Source: Psococerastis gibbosa (lineage: Eukaryota; Arthropoda; Insecta; Psocodea; Psocidae). Taken from it: a DNA stretch of 64,000 nt. The notes under the pieces are model-generated. The model did not search any database, was not told the origin of the DNA, and saw only the letters and a program-made list of their open reading frames with translations. The stretch lies in assembly GCA_963971405.1 (NCBI GenBank), contig OZ020488.1:39662888-39726887 (forward strand), given 5' to 3'. Position numbers and translations under genes: made by a program. Positions 42,301 to 54,300 of the stretch are shown here, one piece after another (position 1 is the first letter of the stretch; each line of letters starts with the position of its first letter).

Positions 42301-45300
42301 AGTCTATGTATTTGGAATGAAACTTATGACAGTGCAGTTTTGCTGAGCCTGGCACGTGTTAGGGTTAAAATAATATTTAGCATTTATTTTCAAAGGAATC
42401 TGAGTATTGGCCACCCTGGGTCTCTCCAAAATCTCTAGGGTTATATTATTTATTTTATTTAAAACTTTAGTAATAAAGATTTGGTCTATCTAAATATATA
42501 TTGTAGTAGAGAACTACCGTATTTCATGCAAATGTGATCCGCCACTGAACTACAGAGTCTAAATTTCATAACTTTGACCATCCGCATGCAACAGGTTCTT
42601 CTCTTAATCTTTAGGACTAAAGGTGTAAGCCTTTCACTCAGTTTTGGATTATATTTAGGGTTTGTGTTATTCAATTGTTTTGGTCAAGCTTTGTTTGGTA
42701 AACAATATCTTCTCGAAGATGCCAACGGCCATACCAAGTTGAATCCACCAGAATCAAACAGACTCACTCCCTACACCAGGCTGATAGGATTGCTTAAAAG
42801 CAGAAATGCTGAAAGCATGCACTGAAAAAATATATAACTTTTCGAAGACACATGTCTGACGTAAAATTCATTTTAAAGCTATTAGTATGTCAATTGTTAA
42901 ATCATCCCTTCAATAAATTAAACTATTTAAACATTGCCCTCCATAAAGTATATAATTTTTTTTACTTTATAAATCATTCCTTTACAGAATATGGATCTTT
43001 AAAAACCAGTTCGGCGGAGAGGGTAGCCTGTAGAACAAGCTTTTCAGCTGCACAGTTTTACTTATTTTTTCCTCATTCCTAATGACGCCAACTGTGTTAA
43101 CAGGCCAAGGTGAATTGCAAGTGCACTTCGATACATTGACGTCAAAAATATCCTCAACAGCTCGATAAATTACATAAGTAATGTGCAATGATCAGCGCCG
43201 GATTCACTTATGGGCATTTCGGGCCTCCCTGGGCCCCCGTAAACGAATCTTTTTTTGTATAAAAATAAAAAATTGAATGAGATATTGTTTATGAAATGAG
43301 AGGAGAGCACCCAGAGCACTTATGAATTTTGGAGGAGTTTGCTCCCAAAGTCCGGCAGACCGGCATTTGATGTTTGCAGTAGTAGTAGTGGTGTTCGTCG
43401 GGTTAATAACGACTTAGGTCTCATATTTGGGCCCATAGAGCGACCCCAACTTGACTGTCCTACGCCAGCCCATAGGACGAGGATCTTCTGATTATAGTGG
43501 ATTCCGATACACTTGGGAAACACAGTCAAGTCCCACGATTAGTTCGGAGGTGACCAGGACAACTCCTACCATGCTTCCCTACCGGCACTGTGCACACGAC
43601 CAAGTTATCTGCAGCTTTGAACCTGCTCTGGTCCGCTGGATTCAACTTGGTATGAAGCCCGGCTTTTTGATGTTTGCATATTAATACGTACATGAATTAT
43701 CATAATTATGATGTGGCTTCGGCGGCCACCATACCAAGTTGAATCCAGCGGACCAGAGCAGGTTCAAAGCTGCAGATAAATTGGTCGTGTGCACAGTGCC
43801 GGTAGGGAAACATGGTAGGACTTGTCCTGGTCACCTCCGAACTAATCGTGTGACTTGACTGTGTTTCCCAAGTGGTTCGGAATCCACTATAATCAGGAGG
43901 GCCACTGGAGTCCTATGGGCCCACACCGTGGCCTGGGACTGTGTCCAACCATACTACTATGATGTGGCTTCAGTTCCAGTACACATGGGCGATTTTTCAT
44001 GGGAATCATGTCACTTGTTCGCCAAGGACCCATTCAAAGAAGACACAGTCGGAACGTACAGCTCGGAAACCTGGAATCTTACGGTCAATGACGCAAACAA
44101 ACTGCGAGTATTGGTAAGAAAGACAATAAGGACAATATGGACCTCTATGCGAGGACGGAGAGAAACAACGCCGAAATACTCAACGAAGACACAGTCCGGT
44201 TCATAAAAGGGCAACGCATAAGATGGACACGACGTAAGAACGTCAGACGACCGTTTGCCGAAAAAGACATACTAAGCAAGCATGACAGGAAGAAGACTGG
44301 CCGGACGTCCTCGAAAACGTTGGAAGGATGAGTTGGAAACTAACATTCGCGAGTTGGGAGTCCTTAGATGGTGGAGCGTTGTACAAAACCGAGATGAGTG
44401 GAGGAGCGATGTCGAGCAGGCGAAACTCCATTGAGGGCTGTAGAGCCAGAAGAAGAAGAAGACAGTCCCAGCCCTGAACTACTCTTTGTGTGGTGTGAGG
44501 AGACTTCATATTGTGTGGATGATATATAAGATGTACACTAAATAATTAATTTAATTACGGGATATTAAATTATCTTCTGCTACAAGGTTGCTACTTACCG
44601 ATGACAGCTAGAGCCACTGGATAAACTCCCAAGGTCATCATCTCTGCAACAAGAAAAACAAATCAGTCAATATCGCTTTGACAGTTCCAGCAACAGTGAA
44701 TAGTTCAGTAAACTATGTTTGTTTTTTTAAAGGAAATACCCCGGAAAAAAAATTTCACAACAGGAGGACGAAGTAAGCAATATTTGTAAGAACTGCCAAA
44801 ATATTACGCATACATAACTCTTATGGGTAAACTCCAAAAGTACGAGTGGGTCTACAGCCACAGAATTAGCCCATTGTAAAAATAAAAGCAACATTATTTC
44901 TTAAATCTGATGAAAACATGTACGGCAGATCCCATTGATAAGTCTAGGAATAATGCACGGTGCATTGGTAGGTGCTTCAGTATTCCTTACCGATACTTTT
45001 CAAGACCCCCACCCCTCTCTTAGTGAGGCTCACAGCAACTGTAGGTTTTCCGATGGTCAATAAATAATGACTTTTTTTTCTATTACTAAGCCAACCTAGC
45101 GGAGTTACAGCTATATAAAGCCCTCTCCCACACTCAACTGGGAAGGCCCGGGAACGCCTCCTCTACATGCATGGCCAGAAAATGTAGCAAGTGTAGGGCT
45201 CGAGCCAACAGCATTTCGGGTGAAAGTGGAATCCAAACGGATTCTGCATTGGGAAACGATCAGACATAAACGAAACATTTATTCAGAACGGAGTGTCGGA

Positions 45301-48300
45301 TCTCTCAGATTTTACTAACAAGACATAACCCAAAGTTCGTAGTAAGTCATCGTTTGTAGCAGTTTAAGAAATATAACGATATCATGATGGCATCAAATTT
45401 TAGCATTTTCTATATGAAAACTGGCAAGCCTCAAGTTCACGCTCATTTCATTCATTTTGAAATGAACCTCAAACTGAAAAATTCATACGTGCAAAACCTT
45501 TACCAATTAGTAGCATAACTAGGCTAATTCTCAGTCTGAAAATGATGCAGACATGCAAATGACTGGGAAACTACACAAAGACAAGTCTAATAATACAGGT
45601 AGCAGACCTATTGCAATTATTAGTCAGTTTAGGTGCGTCATTAGACAGTTGGAATGTGTGAGAACTTTTGCAACATTAATGAACCAAAACGGCCATGAAC
45701 TTCGCCAAGTGCTAAGGTCTTGCAAGTCTTGCAAATAAAGTCGTCAGTTCAAGTAACGAATTTTGCCAAAACTCAATGAACTTATGAGTATGATAAACGG
45801 AATAACCCTCGCCAAATGTCTTTGACATCTGACTTTGAATATTGACCAGTAAAGTCAACTGTTCGACTCCCCAAATTAATTTATTTCGCCAAAATTGTAC
45901 GCATACTATCACCTAGTGGTAAGGTCATCGGCTGTCGTCAGTAAAGTCACCAGTGCGTGTTCGCAAACTGATGTCTAATTTGGCCAACACAAAATGAACT
46001 TATCGTTAACAGAATCAGTCATGAACCTCCCCAAAATTCTAAGAATACTACCACTATAATGACGTAACCTAATGTTAAGATCTCTCGCAAGAAAACAAAT
46101 TTTGGAAAAAAAAAAATTTTTAATTAAAAAAAAAACTTGTGAACAGAATTGGCGATGAACGAGACCAAATTCTATGATTTGGTATACCACCATTCTCGGT
46201 AGTAAAGTCATCTGTTCGAGTTCAAAAATGAACTAATTTTGCCAACACTCTATGAACTTATCGCGAAGAGAACCGGCGATGAACGAGACGAAATTCTACG
46301 AATGCTATACCACAAGTCCACAACATGTGTGCAGGCAAGGTCTTTGACTCTTTGACAGTAAACTCCCCAGTTAGAGTCCCCCAAATTAACAAATAATTTT
46401 TGGCAAAACTCAATGAACTTACCATGGACTTCGCCAAATTCTACGGATACTACCATTAGACAGTGAACTAGTGGTAAGGTCTTTGACCCGCTCCAGAAAA
46501 TTTGGCAGTTCCAGTCCCCAGCTTGCCTAATTTTTTCGATCACTGCTTAACAACTCTTCAGGCACGTAGGTATGAATTTTTTTTCGAATAAATAGGAGCC
46601 AAACAGTGCTTAACAAGGGGTTAGTTGGGCTTACATTGCCTGCTCATTAGAGGCAGGGGGCCTCACAGTCATCAAACAATTACAACGGAGCCCATTGTCA
46701 GGGGGCCTCTAAATTCTAATGACTATTAACACACCGGGCAATGTAAGTTAAATAATATTACGACATTGCCATTAACCTTTATCAATAGATTCGCGAAATA
46801 GTGCTTTAAAAGTCTTCGAATTCTTGTTTATTGGATAGATAGATATATTTAAACCCTCACATACGTACCCGCAACTCTTAATGTAACCAAAAACCTAGCA
46901 AGTATAATGTAACCAGGCCACTAATTAGTAATTCCATAAGCCAAGTATTCTCCTTTCTCATCAGTCTGAGCTAATTTCAGTTGCCACGGATACACAGGAG
47001 CATTTGTTGTCACCAAATGACGTCATCGATTTCTCACAGCCTAAACCTATAGCGAAAATTATTTTTATCTTCTGTATATTTACATCGAAGGAACCGGAAA
47101 TAGCTTAAAAAAAAGAACTAGCGCAACACAACAGTCTTCGTTGGCCTCATAAGCCAAGCATAGACATAATCAGTCTATTCAACTCAGAATCGATACCCAC
47201 ATCGCACCATGGCGTGCGGAGTAGTTATAAATTCAGGTCTAGGTCCACCTGCCTGAGAGACACCTTGATTTGGCACGTCGCAGCCCGTTAGAACTCTAAT
47301 TTATATAGTTAACTTGTGTGGGCAAAGCGCAGGCTCGGCTGTCAGGTGGCAAATAGTTGTGCCAGTCACCAGTAGCCTAATCAAGGCCTGCCATTGGAAT
47401 CATGGTTTTAGTGGATCCAAATATTTCCGTAACGTCAACGTCACTAAAAGAAAGTATGAAGAAATGGGTTATCCTTAATTAATGAGACAATCAGAGAAAG
47501 AAAAGCCTTACAGAGTAAAAATTTACAGTGAAATACAAATACAAATACAAAAATTAGAGTCCCTGACAAGCCAGAGCCAGATCGACCGTGCCAAAGGCTG
47601 TGACAGCCTAGCTTAGGCGTTAGTTGGGGGTTAGCGCTAAAGATACGGAGCGTGTGGACGGTTGTAAGACTCACGGTATAATAACACAAAATTAAAAACC
47701 GGGTACAAACACAATATGCAAAACTAAACTATATTATAAGCTAAGTATATTTCCTGTAAATTTGGATTCTGTCTTTAAAAAAAAAAAAGTATCTGAATTA
47801 CGAGAAACATATCTGAAGGAGGAAAATGGAAATCGAAAGCGGCTCTCAACACTGTTTAAGTGGAATATAAAGGAAGCCGTCATGTTTCTACTACTCCACT
47901 CTCCGTAGCTATAGGCTTACAAACAATGGTGCTGGAAGGAATTTCAAAACTAACAGTACATCAAAAAGTAGAGGAACATTTCTTCAAATTCAATGCATGT
48001 ATGTATGTATTATTATTATAATAAATAAATATAAATAAAAAATTAATGATTAAGCCTTGTTTAGCAGCACTATATGAGTCTTTTGTCCCAAATAAGCGCT
48101 AGCTTGGAGATGTGGGATGTATTATTCTGTAAGTTATTGTATTTTTGTAACATATGCTCCTTGTCCATGGAATACTGGACATGAAATGAAATGAAAAACG
48201 ACTTTATTGCGAAAAAAAAAAGCGAACAATAAGACTATAAAGTCTTGTTTACATGCTAACCTTATGGAAAAAAAATTCCAATACAATACATTATATTGAT

Positions 48301-51300
48301 ACAATAAAATCATATACCTTAAGGCTTCAGTCAGCCCGTGTGCGGTTCCGCTTTTGGATATACAGTACATGTAATTCAATCGCAATACAATACAGTACTT
48401 AAATAATTAATTATTGGTTAGTAGTATTATTCAAATCAGGTTAGTTGTATCAGTAGATAGTTAGTAAGTTAGTAAATAGTTAATTCAATTAGTAATGTAC
48501 GATCAATATTTACTGTAAATTTGGATTTTGTCATTAAAAAAGTATCTGAATTAAGAGAAACATATCCGAAGAAGAAAAATGGAAATTAAGAATAAGGGCG
48601 GCCCCACCGCTGTTTGGAAAGTGGATTCCAAAGGAGACTCGTATCTGTACTTGGTTAAGTCATGCTTTCGCCTGTTTCATTGCGTCAATTGTAAGCTTAT
48701 CTCAACTTGTTCATTATCGCTTGTAGCCGGTGTAGGTTGACGTCGAGAACGTATACTACAGTTTGCCAATGGCCAAAAATTCATACGGAAACAATACAAA
48801 GAACCGGTCCGAGTTTACTCGAACATGCTTTCCAATTTATCAAAATTAGTAGATAGAGAAAATGAGTAATTTCATGGTAAACAATTATCCTATGGTTAAA
48901 TTTCTGATATCTCGGGGGGGGGGGGGGGAGGGTTGTCCACCCGACGTCACTGGAGGTGAGGTAAATTCTAGATAGGTCAGACACATTACCACACAGCAAT
49001 ACTGGCAGGGAACGCAATGCATTTGAGCGTGAATTTTCAATCATTTTTTCAAAAAAACATTTTTTTTTACAAAACCAAATGCTTTTCTGGGAAAGCGACC
49101 TGTCCGGTTTCGTTACTCAATTTAACACCTAAAACATGCCTGAAGGTAGAAATCATCGATAGAAAGGATTCGCAGAAAAATTATTTTTTAGTCATTTTTC
49201 ATTATAATTTAGTTATTTTTATTTTTTTACCCAAGAAGCAACCTATCAAGGGGCAAGCGACCCCCCGCATTTCGTTAACATTAATGACAACTACAATATA
49301 TGTGAATTTAAAAGAAATCGTTGGAGCCGTTTTTGAGAAATAATTTTTTTAGACGTTTTTTTGGAGTTATTTGAGAATAAAACCCCCCCAAATTAATTAA
49401 TTAATTAATTAAATTTAAAAAAAAAATGGTCCCGAGGTATGATTTTTGTGAACCTACATGCCGAATTTCATCAAAATCGACCGAGTAGTTTGCCCGGAAA
49501 TCGACGCACAGACAGACAGACATTTCGTAAAAACCACTTTTTTGGGTTCCTGGGACCTTAAAACGTGTAAATCTGTTGAAATCTCGGAATCGAAAATTTC
49601 GACCGTCACAAAGCTTTCCTTATCCTACGTATAAATTGGAAAGCAGTAATGTCCGAAATCCATGGGGTCGTTGGCATTGGACAAGGGACCTATAGGCCAC
49701 TATAAGTAGGCCTGGGTCCATAATAATCCTTCAAAAATCAAACAACAGGATTCCAAAGGACGCCGCCATATTTCTGCTAATGCACTTTCCGTAACTCTCG
49801 GCCTAACCAACAGTGGTCCTGGGAGCCACCCTGAAATGGTTTTTCGCCAGCATGACTGCACCCAGTTCGGGTATGAGTCAACCTACTACACTACGTACGT
49901 ACTTCTGCAAATCTTGGCAATGCAAATGAAGTAGCAATAAATTAAGTGCGTTCATTTGGCATGATGCCACATGGTGCACCGAGAGTCTTGGCTCAGAACA
50001 TCAAAACATTACTGGACAAGCATGAAGATCAAGGAATAGCAACACTAAATCCTATTTTCAGAACGACCACGAATAGAAAGAAATGAAACACTTTGATTGC
50101 ATTCATCCACAATTATGTATTAATTGTTTATTTTTACTTAATTTGCTTTGCCACTAATTTTACTTTGATCTTTGTAAAGGGGGGGGGGGGTGTGACACCA
50201 CGGGACTTGCCCTTCCATATATTGTAATTCATGTGAATTTAATTTTAATATATTTCATTATATCCATATATTCACTAATTGAAGCGCCAAGTGGCCAAGA
50301 AATGCAAGTGACCAAAAATAAACATTCGAGATAATTGCAGCTTCAGTTTGTAGCTCAATTGAAAATGAACCTTTTTCAATAATTCAAGCATTGTCAAAAT
50401 GACAGATCCCCATGTTCCTGCTGGTTTCTAGGATAAGAGAAGCTGGAGTAACAATAAGTAATAAGTAAGTAAGTAATAATAAGTAACAGTAACAATAAAA
50501 ATTGAATTGTAAATTGTAACAGAATGGTGCACTAGGCATCAAAACGCGAAATATATCGCTTGCGCCCCTTGACTTCTAGGCAAGGCCGTAGCCAGAAATT
50601 TTTCCGGGGGGAGGAGGTGAGGTAACCTTAATATATTTAAAACTCCATTCCATCTAGTGTATGCTGAAGATATTTTCCCCTGGACCCCCCTCTGGCTACG
50701 GCCTTGCTTCTAGGCGCTTCAATTGCAAATGCTTCAGTTCGTGGTTGGACAGAGGTTGGTTTCTTAATGCAGTGCTATGCTGGGGTTAGAGTAACCGCCT
50801 GCCCAGGGGTGGTCCGGACCCCCCCCCCCCTCCCCCGAAATAAAAATACACTGGATAGAATGGACTTTCATTAATAAAATACTTCCCAATAAAAACCTGG
50901 ACACGGCTTTGGGCATCAATACAGAACCGACCCCTAAATCGCCACGTGCCACTCAAAATAACCGACATAAATTTATTTAAGCCAATGACATATTACAAAA
51001 GCAACTGTTGTGTGAGACAAAGCTGCACATATGGAAATTGCATCTGATTATTTGTCCTTCCTGAATGTCGCGGCTGTCATACCAACTGCATAGCTCTCTC
51101 TTATCATATGCATTTTTATTTATTCAGTGCATTAGCGAGCAAGCAACTTTGAGTCTTGTACGTTTACCCATTGTATTTAAACCGTGTTTTTCCGAGATTG
51201 CCATTCGTTTATATATAGATACACGCATATAGTGTTAAAGCTTTATTTTGCCACAATGAATTTAAAAAAAAAAAACCGCCATAGCACGACATTCTAATGA

Positions 51301-54300
51301 GGTGTAGGCCTGAGGACCGGTAGAGTATCCCCTCTCTTTACCACAACTCTATTTGAGATATTGTGGTCAGCAAAATGTTCGCCAGCCGCGTTTTCCCTCT
51401 ACTGATGAAGGTAAGGTACCCATTAGGCTTTTGCTTTCCTATTTATACGTAGTATAAGGAAAGCTTTGTGAGGCGCAAATTCCATTGACGTGGTAGCAGA
51501 CATTTAAGACTTATTAATGATGTCTGCTACCAAGTCAACGTCATGTGCATTCTGCAATACGAGGTCAATGGAATTAGCGTCTGATGCCACGTCTCCAGCC
51601 GATGAAAAAAAAAGTACCACATGACCCGCAGGATTCAAATAATATTTTTGGCGCGCGCTCGAATGTCCCATCTCTTCTACTCGACTTAGCCATCTTTTCT
51701 CTTCATCCAGCAGGAGTAAGATTAATTTTAGGAGCAGTAAACTTCATACAACTCTAGCTAGGCTGTATTTGTCGTGTTTAAACTACTATAGTAATCTATT
51801 TGTAATGTTTAATGGCAATGGTGTAATACTATTTAACAAAGGGTTAGTTGGACTTACATTACCTGCTGTGTTAATAGTCCTTTCCCTGACAATAACTGTC
51901 CCCCGTCAATAACTATGAGGCCCATGCCTCTAATGGCTATTAACACAGTAGGCTATGTAATTCCAATTAAACCTTTGTTAAATATATACTAGTACTTACC
52001 TTGGTGTATGTTCGACAGCATGATGCGGGTAGGGAGCATACGAATGATTTTGGTGGGCAGTCTGATGTGGGAGCCACATATGATACATGATCTGTTCTTG
52101 ATCTTTGATCTGTTTTTTTCAATCACTTCACATCTTGAAATAACCACCACAATCTTGCTGTCCCCATACTGTTACACACACTGTTTTCCAAAAAAAAGTA
52201 TTTATGTGTTTCCACACTAAAGTATAATTATAGCAATATTAGAACGTATAACTGTAAACAATATATCACTTATAGTCCAGGTTACATAATTTTTGAAACG
52301 TCATAAAATTATAGTAGAATGAAACCCATTGGAAATTGAAAATAACATGACAAAAATGAAAGAAAAATTAAATTACGGGTGATCTGAGATCGGGAAGTAG
52401 GACGGGATGAGCTTTAAGGGTAAATTACGGTATATCTTGATTTCCGGCAAAACTACAAGTCCTATGGAAGAAGTTAAATTTAATATTTATAGCAAAGATG
52501 TAGGTAATAAGAAGATCTACAACTTTTGTGTTTTTATTTGTATCTTTTACAACAACAAAAATTTCATGAAAGTTGGTGATAATTTAATTTTTTCTGATTT
52601 TTTTGGATAAAAATATTTATTTCTTCACCTAACTTTGACAAAATATCGAAAAAGCAACCTAATTTTTAATAAAAAATCTCACGTAAAAATATAGATTTCT
52701 TAACGTAGGCTTTATGTTTATTGAAATCTTTACTTTTTGATGTTGTAATAACAAATATACACTACCGTGCTAAACTTTTTATTATAAAATACAAAGTTTC
52801 CCATTTGAGAAGATACCTTAATTGGAAAAATTCCGCCAATGTGGAAAATAAAGCCAATTTTCATACTTTCTTTTCGTTAATTACCGTACATTGTAGCGTA
52901 CATTATAGTAATGTTATAATAATATAGTAGAACAGCAAAAAGACGATCACTACGTATTTATTAATTAATTTTCAGGTTTTCCTTACTTGACCGTAAAACA
53001 GTTCAATGACTTCAACCATAGGAAAATAAATATAACATTGTATAATCCGACGTAGAATAATTTAAGCGTGCGTGCAATAGTTTATGTAACTGACTTCGTA
53101 CTTGAGGAGCACAGCAATAATATAAACGCAAATATGACAATAAAAATGACGATAAAATGGCAAGGAACCAGCCGTGAATATAGTGAATAAGTATAAAACC
53201 TAGGTACCTATACCAACGAGGTCAACTTGCCGATAGGTACAGTAGATACCTGCAAAACTTAGAGTTCCATTCGGTACTTAGTAAAGGACTAAAGATTAAA
53301 GAATCGGTCCGTTAAAGTAATCTTTAGGCCTCCCTGTACTTTTCTCCAAAGTATCTGAGCTTCTGCGTAAGGCGGGGTTTCCACCGACCTCTCCTTGCAG
53401 AATGCACTTACGTTGACGTGGTAGCAGATATTCAAGACTTAAGCGGGGTTTCCACCGACCTCTCCTTGCAGAATGCACTTACGTTGACGTGGTAGCAGAT
53501 ATTCAAGACTTAAGCGGGGTTTCCACCGACCTCTCATTGCAGAATGCACATGACATTGACGGAAATTTTTGTTTTACTCTATGCCATAGTTAAAATTGAT
53601 CAATGATCATAGAGTAAAATCACAAACAAACAAACTAAAATTAAAAAATGGCGTCATGGGATATATTAAGTACAAATATTTTAATAGATTTCTATAAAAA
53701 TAAAAATTCAATGTCTTTTGCATTCTGCAATGAGAGGTCGGCGGAAACCCCGCCTAAGTCTTGAATGTCTGCTACCACGTCAACGTAAGTGCATTCTGCA
53801 ATGAGAGGTCGGTGGAAACCCCGCCTATTGCCTTATGGTCTCAGAGGCGATAATCTCTAATCTGTACCTCCTCGTGGTGAAGATGGTAGCGCGTAGTAGC
53901 GACTGAACAGATAGGGGACCAAGTTTGAGCCGGGATAAGCGAAAAACACAGCCTTTTCTGTGCAGGGCACTATTTTGTCCTGGGGTTGGGAAACTGGCCC
54001 CAAAGGCGGAGGAACTAAATGAAAATGGAGGAAAAATGTCATTAGTAGTAATACTAAGCAGGCGGACGTAATATGCCACACGGTGTAAGTGGATAGGCAA
54101 AAACATACCCGAGGCGTACAGGAAAGGAGCATTCCCGAAGATCGCTTTTTATACACATGGATAAAAAACCGATCGGGCGTACCCCGGGCAACGCTAATAG
54201 TGGAAAAATCTAGCGGCTAATCCTTTCACCACCGAGAAGAGACCAAAGATTTCAACGACCTTTGGGTGTGCATCGACCATGGCGTCAGGTTGGCAGATAC

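Noticed and set aside
53825..54156. Minus-strand open frames of 93 and 99 codons after the MITE
   Set aside because: They overlap in different frames, lack domains and look like decayed repeat sequence.
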